The position numbers and the translations under genes were made by a program. From Desulfoglaeba alkanexedens ALDC (lineage in GTDB: Bacteria; Desulfobacterota; Syntrophobacteria; Syntrophobacterales; DSM-9756): a stretch of 64,000 bases of DNA. Of this stretch, positions 30,796 through 39,341 are shown piece after piece. Position 1 is the first letter of the stretch; the number at the start of each line of letters is the position of its first letter. A model generated the notes under the pieces. It saw only the letters and a list, made by a program, of their open reading frames with translations, was not told the DNA's origin and searched no databases. The stretch spans positions 124,001-188,000 of the forward strand of contig NZ_CP040098.1 in assembly GCF_005377625.1 (NCBI RefSeq), given 5' to 3'.

Positions 30796-33090
30796 ATGAT
30801 CAGTCGTGAGTTGGAAATGGTGTTTTCCGCTGCGGTGCGGGAAGCCAAGCTGCGGCGGCACGAGTTTTTCACCCTGGAGCATATCCTTTACGCGCTCCTC
30901 CACGACGTAACGGGTCGTGAAATTCTTTACCACTGCGGGGCGCTGATCGGAGAGCTTAAGGACAAGCTCGAGCGGTTCCTGAACGAAAGATTGGAAGTGC
31001 TCCCGGAGAAGGTGGAACAGGACCCCATCCAGACCCTCGCCGTCCAGCGGGTGCTTCAGCGCGCCATCCTGCACGTCCAGAGCGCGGAAAAGAAGCAAGT
31101 GGACGCCGGCGACGTGCTGGCCGCCATGTTCTACGAAGACGATTCCCACGCGGTCCATTTCCTCAAGTCCCAGGGAGTCACGCGGCTGGATGTGCTGGAA
31201 TACATCACGCACCGAGTGTCGAAGGCCGAGGAGACTTCCTTGCGGGAGGCGCCCCGTTCGGGGGCGTCGCTGGCGCCGCGTCAGCCGCAGCCGGGCCAGA
31301 AGAGTTCCGCCCTGGATCTGTACACTGTGAACCTAAACGAACGCGCCGCCCAGGGCCTCATCGACCCGCTCATCGGCCGGGAATCGGAGATCATGCGCAC
31401 CCTCCAGATCCTCGGGCGCCGCACCAAGAACAACCCCATCTTCGTGGGGGACCCCGGGGTTGGAAAGACCGCCATCGCGGAAGGACTGGCTCTCAAGATC
31501 CATCAGGGACAGGTTCCGGAAAGTTTCCGCGGCGTCGAAATATTCGCTCTGGACATGGGGGCGCTCCTTGCTGGCACCAAGTTCCGGGGGGACTTCGAAG
31601 CCCGCCTCAAGGCGGTCATCAACGAAATGAGGGAAAAACCCGGAGCCGTTCTCTTTATCGACGAAATCCACACGGTGGTGGGAGCGGGCGCGACCAGCGG
31701 CGGTTCCATGGACGCGTCGAACATCCTGAAGCCGGTGCTGGCTTCCGGGGCGCTTCGCTGCATCGGGTCCACCACCTACGAGGAATACAAGAACCATTTC
31801 GAAAAGGACCGCGCTTTGAGCCGGCGTTTCCAGAAGGTGGAAATCAGCGAACCGACGGTGGAAGAAACCTACCAGATTCTCAAGGGATTGAAATCCTATT
31901 ACGAAGAACACCACGGCGTCCGCTACACCGTCCCGGCGCTCAAGGCGGCTGCGGAACTTTCCGCTCGACACATCAACGACCGGTACCTTCCCGACAAGGC
32001 CATCGACGTGATCGACGAGGCGGGGGCGAGCCTGCTGTTGAAGGAGGACCGGCGGGTGCGCCACGTGGTGAGCCCCCGGGACATTGAAGCGGTGGTGGCT
32101 CGGATGGCGAAGATCCCGCCTCGCACGGTTTCTTCGTCGGACCAGCTGCGCCTCCAGGCTCTGGAAGACGAGCTGAAGTCCGTGGTTTTCGGTCAGGATG
32201 CGGCCATCAAGTCGCTGGTTACCGCCATCAAGCGATCCAGGGCGGGCCTGCGCGTGCCCGACCGCCCCATCGGTTCCTTCCTCCTCATCGGGCCGACCGG
32301 CGTGGGCAAAACCGAACTGGCCAAGCAGCTGGCTCAGACCCTGGGCGTGCACTTCCTCCGCTTCGACATGAGTGAGTACATGGAAAAGCACACCGTGGCG
32401 CGCCTCATCGGAGCGCCGCCGGGCTACATCGGCTTCGACCAGGGAGGGCTGCTCACCGACGCCATCCGAAAGTACCCCTATTCGGTGCTCCTCATGGACG
32501 AAATCGAAAAGGCACACCCGGATCTTTTCAGCATTCTCCTCCAGGTGATGGACTACGCGACCCTTACCGACAACAACGGCAAGAAGGCCGATTTTCGAAA
32601 CGTGATCCTGCTCATGACCTCCAACGCGGGGGCGAGGGAAATGAGCCTGTCGTCCATCGGGTTCGGGGCGGGACAGGCCCAGGACGACCGCACGGCCAAG
32701 GGGCTCAAGGCGGTGGAAAAGCTCTTCAGCCCCGAATTCCGCAACCGCTTGGACGGCATCATCGCCTTCAGCGGTCTGACCCGAGACATCATGGAACGGG
32801 TGGTGGATAAATTCCTTCGCGAGCTGGAGCAGCAGCTTTCCGAACAGAAGATCACTCTGGAGCTGACACCGGCGGCCCGCCGCTGGCTTGCCGAAAACGG
32901 CTACGATCCGGCCTTCGGAGCGCGTCCCTTGGCGCGGCTGGTTCAGAGGGAAATCAAGGACCCGCTGGCGGACGAAATCCTTTTCGGGCGCCTCAAGACC
33001 GGCGGGCACGTGGTCATCGATCGCCCGGCGGAAGGCGAAGGAGACGCACCGGCGATCCAGACCGAGAACTTCCGCTTCGATTTCCGCTGA
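30796..33090 (+). CDS. clpA: ClpA, ATPase of the ClpAP protease
   Basis: A 764-residue Hsp100 unfoldase with the ClpA N domain, two AAA+ modules (Walker A GDPGVGKTAIAEGLA at about residue 218 and [15 protein letters not shown] at about 499; Walker B VLFIDEIHTV and VLLMDEIEKA) and a C-terminal D2 small domain. The ClpP-docking loop is SIGFGAG. It unfolds proteins and feeds them to ClpP, which is not in this window. With clpS and aat it forms a cluster for N-degron degradation. Confidence 0.97.
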   Translation: MISRELEMVFSAAVREAKLRRHEFFTLEHILYALLHDVTGREILYHCGALIGELKDKLERFLNERLEVLPEKVEQDPIQTLAVQRVLQRAILHVQSAEKKQVDAGDVLAAMFYEDDSHAVHFLKSQGVTRLDVLEYITHRVSKAEETSLREAPRSGASLAPRQPQPGQKSSALDLYTVNLNERAAQGLIDPLIGRESEIMRTLQILGRRTKNNPIFVGDPGVGKTAIAEGLALKIHQGQVPESFRGVEIFALDMGALLAGTKFRGDFEARLKAVINEMREKPGAVLFIDEIHTVVGAGATSGGSMDASNILKPVLASGALRCIGSTTYEEYKNHFEKDRALSRRFQKVEISEPTVEETYQILKGLKSYYEEHHGVRYTVPALKAAAELSARHINDRYLPDKAIDVIDEAGASLLLKEDRRVRHVVSPRDIEAVVARMAKIPPRTVSSSDQLRLQALEDELKSVVFGQDAAIKSLVTAIKRSRAGLRVPDRPIGSFLLIGPTGVGKTELAKQLAQTLGVHFLRFDMSEYMEKHTVARLIGAPPGYIGFDQGGLLTDAIRKYPYSVLLMDEIEKAHPDLFSILLQVMDYATLTDNNGKKADFRNVILLMTSNAGAREMSLSSIGFGAGQAQDDRTAKGLKAVEKLFSPEFRNRLDGIIAFSGLTRDIMERVVDKFLRELEQQLSEQKITLELTPAARRWLAENGYDPAFGARPLARLVQREIKDPLADEILFGRLKTGGHVVIDRPAEGEGDAPAIQTENFRFDFR

Positions 33091-33135
33091 TCCCGCTCCC
33101 GGCCGGCGCTCCCGCGCTTTTCGGCGTTGACGATC

Positions 33136-33822
33136 ATGCCCGTCTACCGGATGTCCGAAAGCCTCGATTTTCCCTCGCCCCACGACGCCGAACCCGACGG
33201 CCTGCTCGCCGTCGGAGGCGACCTGAGCCCGCCCAGGCTTCTCTTGGCCTATTGCCACGGGATCTTTCCGTGGTACTCGCAGGCCACGCCGATTCTCTGG
33301 TGGTCACCCGATCCCCGGCTGGTCCTCTTTCCCGAAGAACTGAAGATCGCTAAGAGCCTCCAACGCGTGGTGCGAAAGGGACGTTTCACGGTCACCTTCG
33401 ATCGCGACTTCGGCGGCGTGATCCGCGCTTGCGCCGCCGTACGCCGCCGCCAGGGCGAAGGCACTTGGCTGGTTCCCGAAATGATCCTGGCCTACAGCCG
33501 GCTCCATGAACTGGGTTATGCCCATTCCGTGGAAAGCTGGTTCGAAGGGCGGCTCGTGGGCGGCCTCTACGGGGTGGCTCTGGGACGGGTCTTTTTCGGC
33601 GAATCCATGTTCACCACCGTACCCGACGCCTCCAAGGTGGCCTTCGTTCACCTGGTGGACCGGCTCACCGACTGGGGCTTCGAAATGATCGATTGCCAGG
33701 TGACCACGCACCACCTCCAGCGCTTCGGCGCCCGCGAGATCTCCCGATCCGACTTCCTGAGCCGGCTTCGGCGCGCCGTGAACGTCCCGCCTCCCCGCGG
33801 AGCCTGGGGACCCGCTCCGTAA
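33136..33822 (+). CDS. aat: Leucyl/phenylalanyl-tRNA-protein transferase
   Basis: A 228-residue enzyme that attaches Leu or Phe from aminoacyl-tRNA to proteins with N-terminal Lys or Arg, creating the primary N-degrons that ClpS recognises. Typical motifs: AVGGDLSPPRLLLAYCHGIF, ILWWSPDPRLVLFPEEL, HSVESWFEGRLVGGLYGVAL and FFGESMFTTVPDASK. The start is ATG 33136; the upstream TTG is less likely. The gene lies 45 bases behind clpA and is likely in the same operon. Confidence 0.96.
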   Translation: MPVYRMSESLDFPSPHDAEPDGLLAVGGDLSPPRLLLAYCHGIFPWYSQATPILWWSPDPRLVLFPEELKIAKSLQRVVRKGRFTVTFDRDFGGVIRACAAVRRRQGEGTWLVPEMILAYSRLHELGYAHSVESWFEGRLVGGLYGVALGRVFFGESMFTTVPDASKVAFVHLVDRLTDWGFEMIDCQVTTHHLQRFGAREISRSDFLSRLRRAVNVPPPRGAWGPAP

Positions 33823-34039
33823 GGGAGCGATCCGGCACCGGAAATCTTCCCAAATTTATCGTACCCATGGGTGGGGACTTGTGTTAGAAATCCGGCCTTG
33901 CGGTGGATTTCCGCCGAAAGGCCCGCAGCAATCAAAAAATCACGCAGGAACCGCCCTTGACGGGTTCCGTGAGGTTCTTCCCATCAGAACGGGAGGGCTC
34001 TGAACCGTTCGTTTCGTTTTTTGAGGAGGTCGAAGCGCC

Positions 34040-35293
34040 ATGGCCCTTGTTGTTCAAAAATACGGCGGCACGTCGGTCGCCACCGTGGAACGGATCCGTT
34101 CCGTGGCTCACCGGGTCATCGACAGGAAGAAGCAGGGCGACGACCTGGTAGTGGTCCTTTCCGCCCGTGCGGGCGACACGGACAACCTGCTGAAGCTGGC
34201 CCGCGAGATGAGCCCCCGCCCGGACCCGCGGGAGCTGGACGTGCTCCTGGCCACGGGAGAACAGATCACGATCGCTCTTTTCAGCATGGCCGTGAAGGAC
34301 CTGGGCTACGAGGCGATTTCCATGACCGGATACCAGGCGGGAATCATCACCGACCACACTCACGGCGGCGCCCGCATCAACTGGATCGAAACGCTTCCGA
34401 TCATGGAAAAGCTCCGTGAAGGCAAGATCGTCGTGGTGGCGGGCTTCCAGGGCTACGACGACGAAGGAAACATCACGACCCTGGGCCGTGGCGGCTCCGA
34501 CACGACGGCCGTCGCCCTCGCGGCGGCCCTCAAGGCGGACGTGTGCGAAATCTACACGGACGTTGAAGGCGTATTCACTACGGACCCCAACGTCTATTCC
34601 AAGGCGCGCAAGCTCAAAAGAATCAGCTACGAAGAGATGCTCGAGATGGCCAGCATGGGGGCCAAGGTGCTGCATCTCCGTTCGGTGGAATTCGCCATGA
34701 AGTACAATGTGCCCATCCTCGTGGGTTCGTCGTTCACCGACGCGCCGGGAACGCTGGTCACCAGGGAGGAACCGGAAATGGAAAGGGTCGTCGTATCAGG
34801 CATCACGTACAACAAGAACGAAGCGCGGATCACCGTCGCCGATGTTCCCGACGTGCCTGGAATGGCCTACAGGCTTTTCAAGCCCATCGCCGACCACGGG
34901 ATCAACGTGGACATGATCATCCAGGGGCAGGGCGGCGTGCCGGGCCGGGCCAACATCTCCTTCACGGTGCCCAAGCCCGATTACGAAGAAGCGATCCGGC
35001 TGACGGAAACCATCGCCCGGGAAATGGGGGCGGGCCCCGTCCACGGCAACCCGCACATCGCAAAGATTTCCATCATCGGCGTCGGCATGCGGAGCCATAC
35101 CGGAGTGGCCGGCCGCATATTCGAAACGCTGGCCCGGGAAAACATCAACATCATGATGATCAGCACCTCGGAAATCAAGCTTTCGTGCGTGATCGACGAA
35201 AAGTACACGGAACTGGCGGTCCGGGTGCTCCACGATGCCTTCGAGCTCCACAAGGACCCGCAAGGACACATGGCCGTGAAGGAGGAAAGCTGA
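34040..35293 (+). CDS. lysC: Aspartate kinase
   Basis: A 417-residue monofunctional aspartokinase, catalysing the first step of the lysine, threonine and methionine branch. The kinase domain starts LVVQKYGGTSVATVER; FQGYDDEGNITTLGRGGSDT and CEIYTDVEGVFTTDPN are substrate and ATP regions. Two C-terminal ACT domains (SGITYNKNEARITVADVPDV; ISIIGVGMRSHTGVAGRIFE) give feedback control by lysine and/or threonine. GAGGAGG precedes ATG 34040. It is separated from the dap genes (58715 onward). The 217-base leader contains small hairpins, but I see no convincing lysine riboswitch. Confidence 0.97.
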   Translation: MALVVQKYGGTSVATVERIRSVAHRVIDRKKQGDDLVVVLSARAGDTDNLLKLAREMSPRPDPRELDVLLATGEQITIALFSMAVKDLGYEAISMTGYQAGIITDHTHGGARINWIETLPIMEKLREGKIVVVAGFQGYDDEGNITTLGRGGSDTTAVALAAALKADVCEIYTDVEGVFTTDPNVYSKARKLKRISYEEMLEMASMGAKVLHLRSVEFAMKYNVPILVGSSFTDAPGTLVTREEPEMERVVVSGITYNKNEARITVADVPDVPGMAYRLFKPIADHGINVDMIIQGQGGVPGRANISFTVPKPDYEEAIRLTETIAREMGAGPVHGNPHIAKISIIGVGMRSHTGVAGRIFETLARENINIMMISTSEIKLSCVIDEKYTELAVRVLHDAFELHKDPQGHMAVKEES

Positions 35294-35309
35294 CGTCGGC
35301 GCTCAGGGC

Positions 35310-35600
35310 GGGACCGGCCGGGTTTGAGTTTCGGTGCGTTTCGCTTCATTTTCGGTGCGTTTCGCTTCGCTTCACGCACCCTACGGGCCGGCATTTCGAT
35401 TTCGGTGCGTTTCGCTTCGCTTCACGCACCCTACAGGCTCAGGGCGGGACCGGCCGGGTTTGGGTTTCGGTGCGTCTTGCTTCATTTTCGGTGCGTTTCG
35501 CTTCGCTTCACGCACCCTACGGGCCGGTATCTCGATTTCGGTGCGTTTCGCTTCGCTTCACGCACCCTACGCCTTCACGCACCCTACGGCTGCCGGCGAT
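35310..35600. repeat. GGTGCGTTTCGCTTCGCTTC palindrome, about five copies
   Basis: Elements of the form GGTGCGTTTCGCTTCGCTTC followed by ACGCACCCTAC, whose ends GGTGCGT and ACGCACC pair. Full copies end near 35395, 35435, 35522 and 35572; larger blocks of about 130 bases (GGGCGGGACCGGCCGGGTTT) are themselves duplicated. Confidence 0.9.
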
Positions 35601-35607
35601 CAGGGCC

Positions 35608-35640
35608 AACGGTAGGGGCGGGTTTGAAACCCGCCCCTAC
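35608..35640. repeat. GTAGGGGCGGGTTTGAAACC palindrome
   Basis: A near-perfect palindrome of about 29 bases beginning GTAGGGGCGGGTTTG and ending with its complement. Further copies are at 36528-36556 and 36600-36628. Confidence 0.9.
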
Positions 35641-35893
35641 CTTCCCCTCGTTCCCAAGCTCCAGCTTGGGAACGGCATGCCCGGGAAGCTCCAGCTTCGC
35701 CTCGCTTTCCCCTCGTTCCCAAGCTCCAGCTTGGGAACGGCATGCCCGGCAAGCTCCAGCTTCGCCTCGCTTTCCCCTCGTTCCCAAGCTCCAGCTTGGG
35801 AACGGCATGCCCGGGAAGCTCCAGCTTCGCCTCGCTTTCCCCTCGTTCCCAAGCTCCAGCTTGGGAACGGCATGCCCGGCAAGCTCCAGCGTT
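35641..35893. repeat. Tandem TTCCCAAGCTCCAGCTTGGG units, 61-base period
   Basis: Four tandem units of about 61 bases, each with CCCCTCGTTCCCAAGCTCC, the palindrome TTCCCAAGCTCCAGCTTGGG and GGCATGCCCGGCAAGCTCC. An uninterrupted reading frame through them is a by-product, not a gene. Confidence 0.92.
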
Positions 35894-35922
35894 GTCTAAT
35901 GTCTGATGCTACGGAGGCGTGC

Positions 35923-36444
35923 ATGTCGAAAGGGTTGTTGCTGGTGTTTACGGGAGACGGCAAGGGAAAGACGACGGCTGCCCTCGGAACCGCCCTTCGG
36001 GCCGCCGGCCACGGCATGAACGTTCTGATCCTCCAGTTCATCAAGGGATCGTGGCATTACGGGGAATTGGACGCCGTGAAACGACTGGAAACCGTGACCC
36101 TGAGGACCCTGGGATCCGGCTTCACCTGGCAAAAGGAAAACCTGGACGAAGACCGCCGCCTGGCCCGCGAAGGCTGGCGGCAGGCCCGCGAAGCCGTCCT
36201 GTCCGGCCGATACGACCTGGTGATCCTCGACGAGCTGAACATCGCTTTGAGCTACGGACTCCTGGAAACCGAACCCGTCGTCCAGAGCCTGCAACGGCGC
36301 CCGGAACACGTCCACGTCATCGTGACGGGCCGGAACGCTCCGGAAGCCCTGGTGGCCGCCGCCGACACGGTGACTGAAATGACGGCCGTCAAGCACCACT
36401 TCAGGGATCAGAAGATCCCGGCTCAGAAGGGCATCGAATTCTGA
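35923..36444 (+). CDS. cobO: Cob(I)yrinic acid a,c-diamide adenosyltransferase
   Basis: A 173-residue CobO/BtuR-type ATP:corrinoid adenosyltransferase that makes adenosylcobalamin. The P-loop GDGKGKTTAALGTALRAAG, ILQFIKGSWHYGELDA, YDLVILDELNIALSYG and the C-terminal KHHFRDQKIPAQKGIEF are all typical. GGAGGC lies before ATG 35923. A much longer in-frame ORF upstream is pure repeat translation. No cobalamin riboswitch is apparent, because the leader is filled with repeats. It stands alone here. Confidence 0.96.
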   Translation: MSKGLLLVFTGDGKGKTTAALGTALRAAGHGMNVLILQFIKGSWHYGELDAVKRLETVTLRTLGSGFTWQKENLDEDRRLAREGWRQAREAVLSGRYDLVILDELNIALSYGLLETEPVVQSLQRRPEHVHVIVTGRNAPEALVAAADTVTEMTAVKHHFRDQKIPAQKGIEF

Positions 36445-36526
36445 TCCTTTTAGAGGCGTTGCCTCCAACCCATCGGCCCGAGGGCGGGCCTCCTACAGGC
36501 GCCCCAATCCCCTCGTTCCCAAGATC

Positions 36527-36632
36527 GTAGGGGCGGGTTTGAAACCCGCCCCTACCTGGCCGCCTTGCGGACCTTCGTGTGTGGAATGTTGGGTGGATCG
36601 TAGGGGCGGGTTTGAAACCCGCCCCTACTTTG
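36527..36632. repeat. Two GTAGGGGCGGGTTTGAAACC palindromes
   Basis: Palindromes at 36528-36556 and 36600-36628 fill the gap between convergent genes and could act as bidirectional terminators, though no T-run follows. Confidence 0.85.
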
Positions 36633-36641
36633 CGGACCGCC

Positions 36642-37421
36642 TCAACCGGCACGGGAGGAAAGGATGAGGGTCTCGCCGCCTTCCGGCATGAAGGCCCAAA
36701 GCCCTTCCGCGCTCTTCAACATGCCGTGGATTTCCGCCGTTTTTTCCCGCCGTTCGTCCCGCTGCACGTGCACCACGGCCAGGCGGCGCGCCCGGGCGGA
36801 ACGGGCCGCATCCAGGCTTCCGGCCACCGTGCCGTGGCCCTCCGCCGGTTCCCGGACATGGAAGGCCTCGTGGATCATGAGGTCGCATCCTTCGGCCAGC
36901 CGCAGGGTTTCCGCCGTAGGACGCCCGTCCCCGCTGTAAAAGACCGTCCAGCCTCCGGCTTCCAACCGCAGGGACAGGTTGCGCCGCCCGTGCTCGCTTT
37001 CGGCGGCCCGCCAGTCGAACCCGGAAATCCGTTCGTCGCTTCCGGGCTCCATTTCTACGGTTTCCAGGGCGTAGGTGAGCTTTCGCCCGAAACCGGGGTA
37101 AGCGAAATCCAGGGCCTGTTCCGCGATGTCCCGAATGCCGCTCTGACCGACGATTTTCAGCGGCCGGCGTCGCTTCATTTCCCAGAAGCGAAGGAGCAGA
37201 AGCGGCAGCCCCATGAAGTGGTCGCCGTGGAAGTGAGATATCCAGACGGCGTCCAGCGCTTCCGGGTCCGCCACCCGCTTCCAGTAGGCGTGAGGGACGG
37301 TGAAGCCGCAGTCACAAAGCACCGACCGTTCCCGTCCGGAAAGAACCGTTTCCACGAGCACGCTGGTGTTCGGGTGCGCGGAGTCACAGGCTTCGCCCAC
37401 TCCCAGGAAGGTGATGCGCAT
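36642..37421 (-). CDS. Metallo-beta-lactamase-fold hydrolase (RNase Z-like)
   Basis: A 259-residue hydrolase from ATG 37421 (MRITFLGVGEACDSAHPNTS). The zinc motif is SHFHGDHFMGLPLLL; further ligands are in EHGRRNLSLRLE, VFYSGDGRPTAETL and the C-terminal AVVHVQRD. The order resembles RNase Z and arylsulfatase-like enzymes, but the exosite arm of true tRNase Z is not obvious, so the substrate is unknown. The longer frame to 37442 adds MERRIHP, which is less likely. It is convergent with cobO and divergent from efp. Confidence 0.85.
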   Translation of the reverse strand: MRITFLGVGEACDSAHPNTSVLVETVLSGRERSVLCDCGFTVPHAYWKRVADPEALDAVWISHFHGDHFMGLPLLLLRFWEMKRRRPLKIVGQSGIRDIAEQALDFAYPGFGRKLTYALETVEMEPGSDERISGFDWRAAESEHGRRNLSLRLEAGGWTVFYSGDGRPTAETLRLAEGCDLMIHEAFHVREPAEGHGTVAGSLDAARSARARRLAVVHVQRDERREKTAEIHGMLKSAEGLWAFMPEGGETLILSSRAG

Positions 37422-37478
37422 GGGATGAATCCTCCTTTCCAAGGGACCTCCGGAGTCCCGCCCGCCGGGTCGATGGGC

Positions 37479-37508
37479 TTGACCGGCTCCGTTTTCTGCC
37501 GGTATAGT
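37479..37508 (+). promoter_or_regulatory. Probable efp promoter
   Basis: TTGACC (37479-37484), 18-base spacer and TATAGT (37503-37508), 115 bases before the efp start. By eye only. Confidence 0.45.
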
Positions 37509-37623
37509 GCAGCCGCTCGACCGAGAAATCCACCGGCCGCCGGCGTCCTATCGGACACGGTAAGGCGGCATTCCAACGAACGGAAAGATATCCGCACTGA
37601 CGCGATAAAGAAAGGACCATGGC

Positions 37624-38205
37624 ATGGGCGCCGTATTGACCTCGAGTGATCTTCGCAAGGGCCTCAAGCTGGAAATCGACGGGGAACCCTATGTCATCGT
37701 GGATTTCGAATTTTCGAAGCCCGGCAAGGGACAGGCCCTCTACCGGTGCCGCCTCCGCAACATGGTCACCGGCGTTCAGTTCGACCGCACCTACCGGTCC
37801 GGCGACAAGCACACGGCCGCCGACCTGGACGAACGGAAGATGGAATATCTTTACAAGGAAGGCGATCATTATTGTTTCATGAACACGGAAAGTTTCGAGC
37901 AGATTGAACTGAACGAAGCGGCGGTGGGCGACGCCAAGAATTTCCTCACCGAAAACCTGGTGGTGGACATGCTCTTTTTCAAGGACACCCCCATCGGCAT
38001 CACGCTTCCCAATTTCGTGGAACTCCCCGTGGTGAAGGCCGACCCCGGCGTGAAGGGCGACACGGCCTCCGGAGCCACCAAGCCCGTGACCCTTTCGACC
38101 GGCTACGAAGTGCAGGTGCCGCTTTTTATCGAAGAAGGCGACATCTTGAAGCTGGACACTCGAACGGGAGCCTACGTGGAACGGATTAAGAGCAGCGGGT
38201 CATGA
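37624..38205 (+). CDS. efp: Translation elongation factor P
   Basis: A 193-residue EF-P that relieves ribosome stalling at polyproline. Three beta-barrel domains are visible. The tip of domain I is FEFSKPGKGQALYRCRLRN with Lys35 at the site that is beta-lysylated in EpmA-type bacteria. The C-terminal ITLPNFVELPVVKADPGVKG and TGYEVQVPLFIEEGDILKLD are standard. The stop overlaps the epmA start (ATGA), a strong sign that EpmA modifies this EF-P. Confidence 0.97.
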   Translation: MGAVLTSSDLRKGLKLEIDGEPYVIVDFEFSKPGKGQALYRCRLRNMVTGVQFDRTYRSGDKHTAADLDERKMEYLYKEGDHYCFMNTESFEQIELNEAAVGDAKNFLTENLVVDMLFFKDTPIGITLPNFVELPVVKADPGVKGDTASGATKPVTLSTGYEVQVPLFIEEGDILKLDTRTGAYVERIKSSGS

Positions 38206-39128
38206 GCGAATTGGAACGGCTGGCCGCCGGGCGGCCGTATCTGGAACAGCGCTGCCGCATCGTTTACGCGATGCGGCGTTTCTTTCTGGAATCGGGGTTC
38301 CTCGAGGTTCAAACGCCGCTTCGGACCGCCGCTCCGGCCCCGGAACGGCACATCGAACCCTTCGCCTCCGAAGATCGGTTTCTCATCACCAGCCCCGAAC
38401 TGCACATGAAGCGGATGCTGGCGGCCGGCTACGAACGGATTTTCCAGATCGGGCCGGTCTTTCGAAAAGGCGAACGCGGACGGCGCCATCATCCGGAGTT
38501 CACGATGATCGAATGGTACCGGCGCGACGCGGACTACCGGGACCTGCAGCAGGACTGCCGGGCTCTCATCACGTGGATCTGTGAGTCGACGGGCCGAAGG
38601 TCGGGTTTTTTCTACGGGGAAACCCGCCTCGCCGTTTCCGGCGATTGGCCGGTCCACACGGTGCGATCCGCCTTTCTCCAATGGGCCGGCTGGGATCCGG
38701 TGGCCGCCTTCGATCCCGAACGCTTCGACCGGGACCTGGTGGAAACGGTGGAACCTCACCTGGGCTTTCCCCTGCCGGCCTTCCTCACCGACTACCCCGC
38801 GGAACAGGCCGCCCTGGCGCGGCTCAAATCAAACGATCCGAGGATCGCCGAACGGTTCGAACTGTACTGGGCCGGAGTGGAACTGGCCAACGGCTTTTCC
38901 GAACTCACCGACCCCGTGGAACAACGAAAGCGCTTCCTGCAGGTGGTGGAAGAGCGCGAAAGGGCCCGCGCGGCCCGGCCGCCGATGCCCGAAGCGTTCC
39001 TGGAGAGCCTGGAAAGGATGCCGCCTCGGTGTGCCGGCATCGCCTTGGGCGTCGATCGGCTTGTCATGGTGCTCTGCGGCGTCCGCAGCCTCGACCAGGT
39101 GGTGGCCTTTCCGCCGGAAGAAGCGTGA
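38202..39128 (+). CDS. epmA: EF-P lysyltransferase EpmA (GenX/PoxA)
   Basis: A 308-residue paralogue of class II lysyl-tRNA synthetase lacking the anticodon-binding domain. It attaches (R)-beta-lysine to EF-P. Motif 2 is GPVFRKGERGRRHHPEFTMI and motif 3 is GIALGVDRLVMVLCGV; LITSPELHMKRMLAAGYERI is also diagnostic. In the best studied system EpmB (a lysine 2,3-aminomutase) supplies beta-lysine; no epmB lies in this window. Co-translation with efp is indicated by the four-base overlap. Confidence 0.96.
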   Translation: MSELERLAAGRPYLEQRCRIVYAMRRFFLESGFLEVQTPLRTAAPAPERHIEPFASEDRFLITSPELHMKRMLAAGYERIFQIGPVFRKGERGRRHHPEFTMIEWYRRDADYRDLQQDCRALITWICESTGRRSGFFYGETRLAVSGDWPVHTVRSAFLQWAGWDPVAAFDPERFDRDLVETVEPHLGFPLPAFLTDYPAEQAALARLKSNDPRIAERFELYWAGVELANGFSELTDPVEQRKRFLQVVEERERARAARPPMPEAFLESLERMPPRCAGIALGVDRLVMVLCGVRSLDQVVAFPPEEA

Positions 39129-39341
39129 CGGCCCGCGCCTTCCGGCTTCAGCGGAGGAGCATGTACCGGGTGCCGGGCTGCTCGGCCGGAATGATTTCAA
39201 GCCCGTATCAAACCCCTGGCTGATCCATGCGCGCACTCTATGACCGTGGCGTCGTCATTGACGCACGGGAGCAAATGTGATAGTGAACTTCGTTCATAGT
39301 TCATTGTTTTCAATGCATTTTCCCCTTCTCAAGGATCATCC

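Noticed and set aside
31333-33258. 641-codon open frame antisense to clpA
   Set aside because: High-GC shadow of clpA with no recognisable domain and no ribosome-binding site.
33823-34039. Lysine riboswitch in front of aspartate kinase
   Set aside because: Some short hairpins are present but I could not trace the five-helix lysine riboswitch core; a covariance-model search would decide.
35185-35922. 246-codon N-terminal extension of cobO
   Set aside because: Encoded by GGTGCGT and TTCCCAAG repeats; the real start at 35923 has a good ribosome-binding site and matches the family.
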